Positions 1 through 11,000 of a stretch of DNA of 64,000 bases are shown here, piece by piece. The stretch's first letter is position 1. Each line of letters opens with the position of its first letter. Source of the stretch: Semisulcospira habei (lineage: Eukaryota; Mollusca; Gastropoda; Semisulcospiridae); assembly GCA_036245525.1 (NCBI GenBank), contig BTPG01000001.1, forward strand, positions 174,194,078 through 174,258,077, written 5' to 3'. Made by a program: the position numbers and the translations under genes. A model generated the notes under the pieces. That model was not told the DNA's origin. It saw nothing but the letters and a program-made list of their open reading frames with translations, and did not search any database.

Positions 1-240
1 GTCTTAGTATTCTGTTTTTGTTAGGGAGGTTCGGGTCGGGATGAGGCCACTGGCGCTGGCCATTAGATGCCTTGGCGACGGTCTTCACCCGTCCCGAGTC
101 ATTGTCCGTTGTGTAGCTCTGTTATTGTAATTTGTGGAATGAGCGAGGGAGTGAGTGAATGTAAGCAGCACCTGTGGTGGCAAAAATGTGAATTTCCCCA
201 TGAGGGATTAATAAAGTTGTATTGTATTGTATTGTAATGT
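1..240 (+). mobile_element. LINE 3'-end remnant, plus strand
   Basis: The stretch ends in a block reading GAGGGATTAATAAAG followed by repeats of TTGTA. This is the 3' tail form of non-LTR retrotransposons that end in short tandem repeats. The tail runs directly into the mirror-image tail of a second element at 241. No coding sequence was recognised upstream, so the 5' limit is uncertain. Confidence 0.5.
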
Positions 241-690
241 ACACAATACAATACAATACAATACAATAATACTTTATTAATCCCTCACCCCAGCCCCTCC
301 ATTCTGAACTGCATCTGTGGCTGATCCATCGGTGTATGCCCGTATCCATGACTCTTGGGGATACTTTTCTTCGAGCATGGACAGTGTCAGGGCTTTCTTG
401 CTCACAGTGCTGTGCTCATCTTTGGTGGTGATGTAGGGTACCGTGGAAGAGATGGTGATATTTTCTGGCTTACTTTCCCAAGGTGGAAGGTCGCTCGCAG
501 GATTCAGGACCTCTTCCTGCGCAGGGAGCTTTGCCTGGTGTTTTCTCTGCAGTGCTCTCGTCTCCTTCACAAAGCTTGATCTTTTCAGTCTCCCTGACTG
601 AGGTTGGTTGTTTCATCCTGGCGTTCATAGGATGGTCTTTGGAAGACTTGACCTTTGTGAGCTGGGCCTTAACTTCAGTTGAATTTTCTT
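241..690 (-). pseudogene. LINE RNase H fragment with 3' tail
   Basis: On the minus strand an open stretch (about 690 to 277) ends with the motif IRAYTDGSATDAVQNGGAGV. This matches the start of the RNase H domain of Jockey/I-type LINE proteins, where YTDGS carries the first catalytic aspartate. The frame stops seven nucleotides into the 3' tail (GAGGGATTAATAAAG plus TTGTA repeats). The rest of RNase H is missing, which indicates an internal deletion joining the domain to the 3' UTR. An in-frame stop also lies just upstream. It is a dead fragment, oriented tail to tail with the element at 1-240. Confidence 0.6.
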
Positions 691-920
691 TATATTTTCT
701 GAATATTATCTAACGTAATCCAATTATTCAGTTATGTTTTGTATTAAACTGGTACAAGTGGTATCACAGAACACCTACATATAGTCCTTTTTGTTGGGTG
801 TAGCTCCCCCCTTCCCCCTAAATTATTTATTTATTAGCACATTATTGTTTAGAGGTTTGACAAAATTAATGAAGATTAAGGTATGTTTGTACCGAGAAAT
901 GCGATTGGCCCAAGATTTAT

Positions 921-940
921 TTGGGGGGGGGGGGGGGGGG
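921..940 (+). repeat. G homopolymer
   Basis: A run of about 18 G. The rest of 690-1011 is AT-rich and shows nothing else recognisable. Confidence 0.8.
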
Positions 941-1011
941 AGAATCGAATAGAGCTAGGCCAATGAGAAAAAGTGTAAAGAGACTGAAAGGAGACAATTT
1001 GTAATATCTCC

Positions 1012-1091
1012 TTAACTCGTTCGAGACTTGCCGCCTCCGGATACGCGGCATAAGCCGCGTATCCGGAGGCGGCACGTCTCGAATGAGTTAA
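1012..1091. mobile_element. Family A TTAA-bounded hairpin (copy 1)
   Basis: An 80-bp near-perfect palindrome with TTAA at both ends. The arms read CTCGTTCGAGAC...GTCTCGAATGAG and enclose a GC-rich core (CCGCCTCCGGATACGCGGC and its complement). A second copy lies at 15331. The short length, palindrome and TTAA ends suggest a non-autonomous piggyBac-type element. Confidence 0.6.
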
Positions 1092-1740
1092 TAGGCGTTT
1101 TCAGCATGTCTTACAATAATGCCGGACAAAAGAACCAAAGTAACTTCCGAAGTTTTAATGTCGTAAAATAATAGAAGTTGATGAGATGTAGGAGTCCTAT
1201 ATGGCCTGATATAGACGAGACGCGAAAGCCATCTAGACATTTTTATAAATCGTCATATCGGACTCACAAATGTCAGTAACGTATATATTATATGCTCTAG
1301 AAGCGAGTCCAGAGCGTGAAAAAGCGTGGACATGAGTGAGACAGATATAGAAGAGTCACTGACAAATCTACTTTTCAGCTTTCATTTTTTTTTTCAGCGT
1401 GCTAGATAGTACGCGATTTGATTTTATAATTTTACCTGAAAGAAAACTATATCAATTGTATCCATTTCGTTCTGGAAAAGTCTATTTTTACCTTAAAGAG
1501 GGAAGTCAAGGCTATGGGGTCAACTGATATCTGACGGGAAGAAGAAAACCGCTGTTACCTGTGCCTACGGCATGTGTATCGGCATTTTTTTGCAATCAAA
1601 GTTCCACCTTAAAAAAAAGCAGACCGCTTTAAGGTTTTGTATCGTTGAACTTTAACAATGAACGTATCACAGACACTAAAACTGTACAGGTTGCGACGTG
1701 GTATGTGGTTCTGTAAGTGGGATGCGTCCCCCCTCCCCCA
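1092..1740. other. No gene recognised
   Basis: AT-rich sequence without a convincing coding frame, repeat copy or hairpin. The CR1/L2-like element begins near its right edge. Confidence 0.4.
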
Positions 1741-1744
1741 CGTA

Positions 1745-3408
1745 TCACTAACAGCTGCGATCGGCAGACAGGCAAGGCAAGGCCGCATGAAGACTGATTA
1801 TGTCTGCTGTCAATAATGCCAACGATACACATAAATCGAAGATCGGTCTTGCGGGCTTCAGTGACGATACGTTGCCTGATGCTCTTAACTCCTTTTTTAC
1901 CCGTTTCGAAACACGCGACTTTTCGTCTGATGTAGCTGATCTGAAGAAGTCACTGACTGGACACACGATGGCGGCTCTATTGTTATTGAACAAGAGAGTG
2001 TTAAGAAGTGTTTGAAAACGATTAATGTGAACAAGAGTGCCGGTCCTGATGGGATCTGTGGCAGGACGTTGAAGTTCTGTGCTGAACAGCTTAGTGGTGT
2101 TTTTCAACACCTTTTTTAAATAACTGCTTTATTCCCCGCTCCGCATGGAAAACCTCAACGGTCATTCCACTTCCTAAGAAAGATAACCCCAAACAACTGA
2201 ACGACTTCCGACCAGTTGCATTAACCTCCCTTGTCATGAAAACGTTGGAAAAGATTGTCCGAGCTTTTGTTTTGTCTGCAACTGAAAGTAAAATGAATCC
2301 ATTGCAGTTTGCTTACCGGACTGGAAAGGGTGTTGAAGATGCCAAGCTGTTCATTCTAGACAAACTGTACACTCATCTGGAGAGACCCGGTGCACATGCC
2401 AGGATCCTATTTGCTGACTTCTCCTCTGTCTTTAATACCATGCAGCCACACCTGTTAGCCCAAAGAATACTGTCTAATTTCAACCTTCACCCACAGCTTG
2501 TTTTGTGGATTAAAGAGTCCTTATCGGTAGACCACAACGTGTTTTGCTTAATGGTCGCTTCTCTAGTACTGATGTCACGTGCACCGGGTTCCCCCAGGGG
2601 TGCTGCTTATCTCCACTCCTTTACATCCTGTGCACTGACGATTGTAGGAGTTGTCATGCTGACAATTACATTGTTAAGTTTTCAGATGACAGCGCCTTAC
2701 TTTCCCTTCAGCAAGGGTCATCTGATGAACATGGACTCTCATTGACTGACTTTGTTCAATGGTGCGATGATTCTTTTTTAGAGCTTAACGTGGGTAAGAC
2801 ATGTGACCTTATTGTTGATTTTAGGATGAACAAGCAGGATCACAGTAAGACTATTATACATGATAAGGAAGTTGCCATTGTCCAGAAGTATAAATACTTA
2901 GGCACCATCTTCGATGATAAACTGAATTGGGATGACAATACTGAAACTGTTGTGAAGAAAGGCCAACAGAGATTGTATTTTCTGAGAAAGCTGAACTCTT
3001 TTTCTGTTGACAGGACCATTTTAACTTTGTTTTACAAATCTTTCTTAGAAAGCGTCTTGACTTTTTCGTTCATTTGCTGGTTCCCAATCTTAGTATTAAA
3101 AACAAAAACAGTCTTCAGAGAATTGTTCATCTCAGCTCCAAGATCATTGGGGAAGAACAGCGAGAAGTTTAGCCGTGTTCTGCGATCGTCAGATTGTAAG
3201 AAAAGCTACTTCCATCCTGGCTAGTGATGCTCACGTGATGAAAGACCTCTTTGAATTGCTCCCGTCTGGCCGCCGATACAGACAACCATCATGTAAAACC
3301 AACCGCAGGAAACTGTCTTTCACCCCTGTTGCCGTCCGACTCTTAAATATTTTGTAAGTCTACACATCTGTTAAAAGTGTGTGTGTGCGTGTGTGTGCGC
3401 GCGCGCGT

Positions 3409-3486
<78 letters not shown>

Positions 3487-3847
3487 ATGCAGCTGTTTCA
3501 TCGCGTGGGTATCGCTGGCCTGGATGGACAGTTGTAGAGGGTGTAAGACGTTAATGTGTTCGCTGATAATGTCGTTAATAATGCTCTTTAAGTTTTAAAT
3601 AATGTTTAGTAATTGTATTAGTTTAGAGTTTTAATATGTTTTAATATCAGTATCATAAGTCTTACAGATATAGCATATTAATATCAGGTACAAATGGGAT
3701 ATTAGAATGTCCTGATATTAATTAATGTTTATTGAATGACTTTTATTTGATTGTTCCCCCCCCCCCACCCACCCCGTCCACACAAATGTAATTGCCCTTT
3801 AAGGGATAAATAAAGTTATTTGAATTGAATTGAATTGGAATTGAATT
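1745..3847 (+). pseudogene. CR1/L2/Rex1-like LINE, 5'-truncated and frameshifted
   Basis: The remains of a reverse transcriptase ORF are spread over several frames: 1800-1975, 1982-2125 (contains SAGPDGICGRTLKF), 2127-2540 (LNDFRPVALTSLVMKTLEKI, then FADFSSVFNT), 2544-3224 (GFPQGCCLSPLLY, then FSDDSALLSL in place of the YxDD box) and 3175-3357 (LLPSGRRYRQP, the typical C-terminus). These are the reverse transcriptase blocks of the CR1/L2/Rex1 group in the right order. At least four frame changes make it inactive. The endonuclease domain is absent, so the copy is 5'-truncated near 1745. The 3' UTR holds a GT microsatellite (3377-3483). It ends in GGGATAAATAAAG plus TTGAA repeats, as expected for this group. 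The exact clade is not certain. Confidence 0.8.
3377..3483 (+). repeat. GT microsatellite in LINE 3' UTR
   Basis: An almost pure GT run with a few GC steps at its start. It lies between the end of the LINE coding remnant and the TTGAA tail. Confidence 0.9.
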
Positions 3848-3887
3848 TTTGGGGGCAGCCTTGAAAATGCTCGGAATTGCACTTTTA

Positions 3888-3960
3888 ACGCCACCCAACT
3901 GAAGTTGCGGGGGTTCATGAGGGTCTATGCCTTATGCTGAGACCACTTCAGTTGAATCCA
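3888..3960 (-). mobile_element. Family C hairpin, partial
   Basis: Contains GCCACCCAACTG, then GGGGGTTCATGAGGGTCTATGCC. This is one arm and flank of the family C hairpin in reverse orientation. The left arm is lost. Confidence 0.55.
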
Positions 3961-3987
3961 TATTAATAATAATAATAATAATATAAC

Positions 3988-4077
<90 letters not shown>

Positions 4078-4101
4078 TAATAATAATAATAATAATAATA
4101 A
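3961..4101 (+). repeat. TAA microsatellite
   Basis: An imperfect AAT/TAA trinucleotide tract with a few ATA interruptions. 4102-4331 holds nothing recognised. Confidence 0.9.
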
Positions 4102-4331
4102 AGAGGATTTATAAGGTGTCTATACATGGTAAGATGCTCTAGGTGCCGTACATACGAAGAAGAAAAATATTACACAAAAAGTGCCAAAACTAAAACCACA
4201 TGTACAATTACACAAAAGAACAGAAAATGACTAAATCCATGTTGGTGGGTCAGCCAGGGTGTTTTGGTCCTGAATGAACGAAGATTGCAGAAAACATAAT
4301 CTGCGTTTGCTGGGACGGCACATTTATTTAG

Positions 4332-4551
4332 TTAACCCTTTCAACCCCAAGGTCCCATTTTTCAAAGTTTGGAGGTGTTGCCTAACGACTATGTACCAGT
4401 TGTAGGAGTTGGATTGATCATGATAAGGATAATTCAAGGGTAGTGCCAGATGAGCTTGGCGCCTCCAGGCGCCAAGCTCATCTGACACTACCCTTGAATT
4501 ATCATGATCAATCCATCTCCTGTTGCAGGGTCCCGGGGCTAAAAGGGTTAA
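4332..4551 (+). mobile_element. Family B TTAA-bounded hairpin
   Basis: A 220-bp element with intact TTAA at both ends (TTAACCCTTTCAACCCC...GGGGCTAAAAGGGTTAA). The centre is the hairpin AGATGAGCTTGGCGCC / GGCGCCAAGCTCATCT. The arms carry a G:C pair variant (GATGAG/CTCATC) not seen in other copies. 4552-4850 holds nothing recognised. Confidence 0.7.
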
Positions 4552-4852
4552 GATTGAATTAGTTATTTAGAAGCGCACTTTGGGCACGCTGCCACTAACG
4601 CCGAGCGGGTCCGATCTTACCGATGATCGGGCGAACCATTTGGTTTTATCGAGCCAGAGGTACTTTTCTCACGAGCCCCTTCAGATGCTCCTGCCGTAAG
4701 TACCAAAATGTTAGACCAGCACATACATTTGTTCGGACATGACGGGTCGGCCTCGATCTCCAATATGTCATTTGTATCAATGACACCAGCCTTCAACTGT
4801 CTGTGACCCTAACAGTCTTAAATAATGTCATTTTCAAACGGGACAACATTTT

Positions 4853-4947
4853 CCACCAAGAGGAATAGGTCCTCATGAGCTCCCACAACTGCGGGAGCTC
4901 ATGAGTATCTGGTGGCGTTCAGTTTTTCTGGGCAGTGAAGAGATTAA
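4853..4947 (+). mobile_element. Family C hairpin, TTAA at right end
   Basis: Hairpin CTCATGAGCTCCC / GGGAGCTCATGAG followed by the family C right flank (GGTGGCGTTC...GCAGTGAAGAGATTAA). The inner arm has CTCCC/GGGAG where most copies have CCCCC/GGGGG, a paired change. Confidence 0.6.
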
Positions 4948-4998
4948 CGGTGTTTACTTTGTTGACTGACACAAGCTTTCCGCTACATCCCTGACCCT

Positions 4999-5110
4999 AA
5001 CAATGCCAAAGAATGTCAGCAAGAGGCATAGATCCTCATGAGCCACCGGGGGCTCATGAGGATCTATGCCTCTTGCAGTTGGGTGGCGTTCAAATTTTCA
5101 AACGTGACAA
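4999..5110 (+). mobile_element. Family C hairpin, shortened core
   Basis: The hairpin at 5021-5074 reads AAGAGGCATAGATCCTCATG and its complement around a shortened GC core, followed by CAGTTGGGTGGCGTTC. TTAA ends are not evident. Confidence 0.55.
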
Positions 5111-5261
5111 TACTTTGTTTCTAAAGCAGACCACAGCTGCGTAGTCTGCCGTTACACAATTATGAACTAAACATGAACAGATGAACCACACATAACCGGC
5201 CATTAGCTTCAAAGCCAACAAACCTCAGTTATTTTTCAACACCGAAGAAACAGAAATGATA

Positions 5262-5460
5262 GATGCGGGGAGGCTTGCTGCTGCTGGAGTTGTGTTCTGT
5301 TGTCAGTATCCAAAGAAGTGTCCACACACAGTCTGGGTAGCTTGAGGTGGGGGTGGGGAGGGGGGGGAGGTGGCGAGGGGTGAGGGGGTGGGGGTGGGGT
5401 GAGGGGGGGGGGGAGCAGAAATGTGGATTTTCATACTAAGATAAGAGAGATCGTGCTGTC
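5262..5460 (+). repeat. Direct duplicate, left unit
   Basis: Carries GTTGTGTTCTGTTGTC, then a G-rich block and AGAGAGATCGTGCT. The same order of blocks recurs at 5663-5840, so a unit of about 200 bp flanks the GT tract on both sides. The G-rich block (5345-5415) has several G runs. Confidence 0.5.
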
Positions 5461-5512
5461 CTGACCCTACTACACGTCAATATATGTACTCAACAATGTA
5501 AAGGGATGAAAG

Positions 5513-5617
<105 letters not shown>

Positions 5618-5662
5618 AAGGAGGAGGGGGGGGGGGGAAGGGGGCTAGACTGATGTGTACGA

Positions 5663-5840
5663 GAGAGGCTTGCTGCTGTCGAAGTTGTGTTCTGTTGTCG
5701 GTATCCAACGAAGATCTAGGTGGTGTGAGGTTTGTTTGTGTTGTGTGGGCGGAGGGGGCTGGGGCGGTGGGGGTGGGGTGGTGTGGGTGGGAGATGACGT
5801 GTTTCTGAACATGGCAAGAGAGATCGTGCTTTTCTCGTTG
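5663..5840 (+). repeat. Direct duplicate, right unit
   Basis: Repeats the block order of 5262-5460: TTGCTGCTG, GTTGTGTTCTGTTGTC, GTATCCAACGAAG, G-rich stretch, then AGAGAGATCGTGCT. Confidence 0.5.
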
Positions 5841-5974
5841 TCAACAGTCGTCAGGCTACCAAAGAACTTGAGGGGATGACTTAGGAGTGGGGGTGAGGGT
5901 AGCGGGTGGGTGGACATCAGTTTGAATATCCGCCGCTTTACTGCCAGAGGACACAGACTATTGTTGTTTTTTTT

Positions 5975-6612
5975 AAATCGTCAATTCAACGCCAAGGATC
6001 TCCACACTCAAAGAAACACCGATAAACTAAATCGTCAATTCAACGCCATGAATCGCCACACTCAGAGAAACACCTATAAACCAAATCGTCAATTGAACGC
6101 CAAGGATCTCCACACTCAAAGAAACATCGATAAACCAAATCGTCAATTCAACGCCTAGGATCTCCACACCGGCTCAAAGAAACACCGATAAACCAAATCG
6201 TCAATTCAACGCCCAGGATCTCCACACTCAAAAAGACACCGATAAAAGAAATCGTCAATTCAACGCCCATGATCTCCACACCGGCTCAAAGAAACATCGA
6301 TAAAAGAAATCGTCAATTGAACCTAAGGATCTCCACATTCAAAGAAACACCGATAAACCAAATCGTCAATTCAACGCCAAGGAACTCCACACTCAAAGAA
6401 ACACCGATAAACCAAATCGTCAATTCAACGCCAAGGAACTCCACACTCAAAGAAACACCGATAAAGCAAATCGTCAATTCAACGCCAAGGAACTCCACAC
6501 TCAAAGAAACACCGATAAACCAAATCGTCAATTCAACGCCCAGGATCACCACACTAAAAAAAAAAAAAAAAAACACCACCGATAAACCAAATCCTCAATT
6601 CAACGCCAAGGA
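5975..6612 (+). repeat. 54-bp tandem array, first part
   Basis: About 12 copies of a 54-bp unit beginning AAATCGTCAATTCAACGCC and ending ACACTCAAAGAAACACCGAT. Variants carry CCGGCTCAAAG or GGAACTCC. An A run sits near 6557. The 54-bp period keeps frames open on both strands. This explains the apparent peptides, so no gene is called. Confidence 0.9.
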
Positions 6613-6840
6613 TAAGAATAATAAGATTAAGAGTACTTTATTATCTCGAAAAGAGAAATTCGGTTGTGGTACATTTATAACAAATAGTACAAACAAGACA
6701 TGAAAACATTATAACATAATTATGAACATTTTCTCCCTGCACTTGCACGGCTACAAATTCCAAATGGACATAAGTGAACACCACAAAATCTTTACACATA
6801 ATTCTTACACATCTCACACATAAACATCTTTTATGGACTG
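6613..6840 (-). mobile_element. Retroelement 3' fragment splitting the 54-bp array
   Basis: On the minus strand this reads ATTTCTCTTTTCGAGATAAT followed by AAAGTACTC and ATT repeats. That is the 3' tail form of a LINE or LINE-tailed SINE. The 54-bp array resumes immediately after it, so the fragment was inserted into the array. Confidence 0.5.
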
Positions 6841-7243
6841 AACACTCAAAGAAACACTGATAAACCAAATAGTCAATTCAACGCCCAGGATCTCCACACC
6901 GGCTCAAAGAAACACCGATAAACCAAATCGTCAATTCAACGCCCAGGATCTCCACACTCAAAGAAACACCGATAAAAGAAATCGTCAATTCAACGCCCAT
7001 GATCTCCACACCGGTTCAAAGAAACATCGATAAACCAAATCGTCAATTGAACGCCAAGGATCTCCACACTCAAAGAAACACCGATAAACCAAATCGTCAA
7101 TTCAACGCCAAGGAACTCCACACTCAAAGAAACACCGATAAACCAAATCGTCAATTCAACGCCAAGGATCTCCACACTCAAAGAAACACCGATAAACCAA
7201 ATCGTCAGTTCAACGCCAAGGATCTCCACACTCAAAGAAACAT
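6841..7243 (+). repeat. 54-bp tandem array, second part
   Basis: Seven to eight more copies of the same 54-bp unit as 5975-6612. They end where a partial family C hairpin begins (GAGAGGCATAGATTCTTGTGAGCC, 7265-7290). Confidence 0.9.
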
Positions 7244-7357
7244 GGATGCGAAGTATTTTGTCAGCGAGAGGCATAGATTCTTGTGAGCCGTCTTAACCCG
7301 ATAATCTGCCCCCAGAGTTCAACCGTGTTATTTTAACGGAAACCAATAAAAATTCTA

Positions 7358-7573
7358 TTAACTCATTCAGCCCGGCGCACGTATTTCCCAAATTTTGGAG
7401 GAGTCAACTAACGACTATGCACTTGTTGCAGGAGATGGATAGACCATGATAATTCAAGAGTAGTGCCAGATTAGCTTGGCGCCGACAGGCGCCAAGCTAA
7501 TCTGGCACTACCCTTGAATTATCATGGTCGACCCATCTCCTGCTGTAGTGCGTCACGCGGCTAAATGGGTTAA
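7358..7573 (+). mobile_element. Family B TTAA-bounded hairpin
   Basis: A 216-bp copy with TTAA at both ends (TTAACTCATTCAGCCC...GGCTAAATGGGTTAA). Central arms AGATTAGCTTGGCGCC / GGCGCCAAGCTAATCT flank a 4-nt loop. Confidence 0.75.
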
Positions 7574-7702
7574 TATTTTGAACTATTAGTCGTAGTCTTT
7601 CAATAGCAATAGTAACAATAATAGAAATAGTAATAGTGATGGCAATAGTAATAATAAGGGCGTACTAATACTAATACTAATAGTAATGGTAATGGTAATA
7701 TT

Positions 7703-7800
7703 CCGACGAGCAAAAGAAATGCGACATTTTTGGAATCATCGGAAATACTTCAGTGTTTCCGATGATTGCAAAAATGTCACATTTCTTCGGTTCGTCAGTA
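7703..7800. mobile_element. Family E hairpin
   Basis: A palindrome with ends CGACGAGCAAAAGAAATGCG and the complement (ATTTCTTCGGTTCGTCAGTA). The inner loop is around GGAAATACTTCAGTGTTTCC. Other copies end in CTGACGAGC...GCTCGTCAG followed by TA, suggesting a TA-targeting MITE. Confidence 0.6.
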
Positions 7801-7927
7801 TCGTAAGAGTAGCAGTAATAGGAGGAGGAGTGGAAGTAGGAAGCAAAACGCATGTTTGTCCGGGCTTTAAATCCACTGTTTACGCCAAAAGACGCGCAGT
7901 TCTGACCTATTTCTAATCTATATTACT

Positions 7928-8052
7928 GTAACTCACTCAGCCCGACGGCCGTATTTCCCAAATTTTGGAGGCGTCATCTAATGACTATGCGCCAGTTGCA
8001 GGAGATGGTTGACCCATCTCCTGCTGTAGTGCGTCAGGGCTGAATGGGTTAA
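7928..8052 (+). mobile_element. Family B deletion derivative without core
   Basis: Only 125 bp. Both outer ends are present (GTAACTCACTCAGCCC...GGGCTGAATGGGTTAA), but the central GGCGCC hairpin and surrounding arms are gone. The left TTAA is mutated to GTAA. Confidence 0.65.
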
Positions 8053-8069
8053 AAACAAAACCTCACAAT

Positions 8070-11000
8070 TACGATTTCTACAACGTCTCCACAGAAACAC
8101 GTTCAGTCTTCATACCAAACGTTTCTCTCTTTTTACGATTTCTACAACGTCTCCACGTAAACACGTTCAGTCTTCATACCAAACGTTTCTCTCTTTTTAC
8201 GATTTCTACAACGTCTCCACAGAAACACGTTCAGTCTTCAAACCAAACGTTTCTCTCTTTTTACGATTTCTACAACGTCTCCACAGAAACACGTTCAGTC
8301 TTCATACCAAACGTTTCTCTCTTTTTACGATTTCTACAACGTCTCCACGGAAACACGTTCAGTCTTCATACCAAACGTTTCTCTCTTTTTACGATTTCTA
8401 CAACGTCTCCACAGAAACACGTTCAGTCTTCATACCAAACGTTTCTCTCTTTTTACGATTTCTACAACGTCTCCACAGAAACACGTTCAGTCTTCAAGCC
8501 AAACGTTTCTCTCTTTTTACGATTTCTACAACGTCTCCACAGAAACACGTTCAGTCTTCAAGCCAAACGTTTCTCTCTTTTTACGATTTCTACAACGTCT
8601 CCACAGAAACACGTTCAGTCTTCATACCAAACGTTTCTCTCTTTTTACGATTTCTACAACGTCTCCACAGAAACACGTTCAGTCTTCATACCAAACGTTT
8701 CTCTCTTTTTACGATTTCTACAACGTCTCCACAGAAACACGTTCAGTCTTCATACCAAACGTTTCTCTCTTTTTACGATTTCTACAACGTCTCCACAGAA
8801 ACACGTTCAGTCTTCATACCAAACGTTTCTCTCTTTTACGATTTCTACAACGTCTCCACAGAAACACGTTCAGTCTTCATACCAAACGTTTCTCTCTTTT
8901 TACGATTTCTACAACGTCTCCACAGAAACACGTTTAGTCTTCATACCAAACGTTTCTATCTTTTTTACGATTTCTACAACGTCTCCAAAGAAACACGTTC
9001 AGTCTTTATACCAAACGTTTCTCTCATTTTACGATTTCTACAACGTCTCCACAGAAACACGTTCAGTCTTCATACCAAACGTTTCTCTCTTTTTTACGAT
9101 TTCTACAACGTCTCCACAGAAACACGTTCAGTCTTCATACCAAACGTTTCTCTCTTTTTTACGATTTCTACAACGTCTCCACAGAAACACGTTCAGTCTT
9201 CATACCAAACGTTTCTCTCTTTTTACGATTTCTACAACGTCTCCACAGAAAGACGTTTAGTCTTCACACCAAACGTTTCTCTCTTTTTTACGATTTCTAC
9301 AACGTCTCCACAGAAACACGTTCAGTCTTCAAACCAAACGTTTCTCTCTTTTTACGATTTCTACAACGTCTCCACAGAAACACGTTTAGTCTTCATACCA
9401 AACGTTTCTATATTTTTTACGATTTCTACAACGTCTCCAAAGAAACACGTTCAGTCTTTATACCAAACGTTTCTCTCATTTTACGATTTCTACAACGTCT
9501 CCAAAGAAACACGTTCAGTCTTTATACCAAACGTTTCTCTCATTTTACGATTTCTACAACGTCTCCACAGAAACACGTTCAGTCTTCATACCAAACGTTT
9601 CTCTCTTTTTTACGATTTCTACAACGTCTCCACAGAAACACGTTCAGTCTTCATACCAAACGTTTCTCTCTTTTTTACGATTTCTACAACGTCTCCACAG
9701 AAACACGTTCAGTCTTCATACCAAACGTTTCTCTCTTTTTACGATTTCTACAACGTCTCCACAGAAAGACGTTTAGTCTTCACACCAAACGTTTCTCTCT
9801 TTTTTACGATTTCTACAACGTCTCCACAGAAACACGTTCAGTCTTCAAACCAAACGTTTCTCTCTTTTTACGATTTCTACAACGTCTCCACAGAAACACG
9901 TTCAGTCTTCATATCAAACGTTTCTCTCTTTTTACGATATCTACAACGTCTCCACAGAAACACGTTCATTCTTCATACCAAACGTTTCTCTCTTTTTACG
10001 ATTTCTACAACGTCTCCACAGAAACACGTTCAGTCTTCATACCAAACGTTTCTCTCTTTTTACGATTTCTACAACGTCTCCAAAGAAACACGTTCAGTCT
10101 TTATACCAAACGTTTCTCTCATTTTACGATTTCTACAACGTCTCCACAGAAACACGTTCAGTCTTCATACCAAACGTTTCTCTCTTTTTTACGATTTCTA
10201 CAACGTCTCCACAGAAACACGTTCAGTCTTCATACCAAACGTTTCTCTCTTTTTACGATTTCTACAACGTCTCCACGTAAACACGTTCAGTCTTCATACC
10301 AAACGTTTCTCTCTTTTTACGATTTCTACAACGTCTCCACAGAAACACGTTCAGTCTTCAAACCAAACGTTTCTCTCTTTTTACGATTTCTACAACGTCT
10401 CCACAGAAACACGTTCAGTCTTCATACCAAACGTTTCTCTCTTTTTACGATTTCTACAACGTCTCCACGGAAACACGTTCAGTCTTCATACCAAACGTTT
10501 CTCTCTTTTTACGATTTCTACAACGTCTCCACAGAAACACGTTCAGTCTTCATACCAAACGTTTCTCTCTTTTTACGATTTCTACAACGTCTCCACAGAA
10601 ACACGTTCAGTCTTCAAGCCAAACGTTTCTCTCTTTTTACGATTTCTACAACGTCTCCACAGAAACACGTTCAGTCTTCAAGCCAAACGTTTCTCTCTTT
10701 TTACGATTTCTACAACGTCTCCACAGAAACACGTTCAGTCTTCATACCAAACGTTTCTCTCTTTTTACGATTTCTACAACGTCTCCACAGAAACACGTTC
10801 AGTCTTCATACCAAACGTTTCTCTCTTTTTACGATTTCTACAACGTCTCCACAGAAACACGTTCAGTCTTCATACCAAACGTTTCTCTCTTTTTACGATT
10901 TCTACAACGTCTCCACAGAAACACGTTCAGTCTTCATACCAAACGTTTCTCTCTTTTACGATTTCTACAACGTCTCCACAGAAACACGTTCAGTCTTCAT

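Noticed and set aside
5910..7286. Open frames in both strands of the 54-bp array
   Set aside because: The period is a multiple of three and the unit lacks stops, so open frames are expected by chance.
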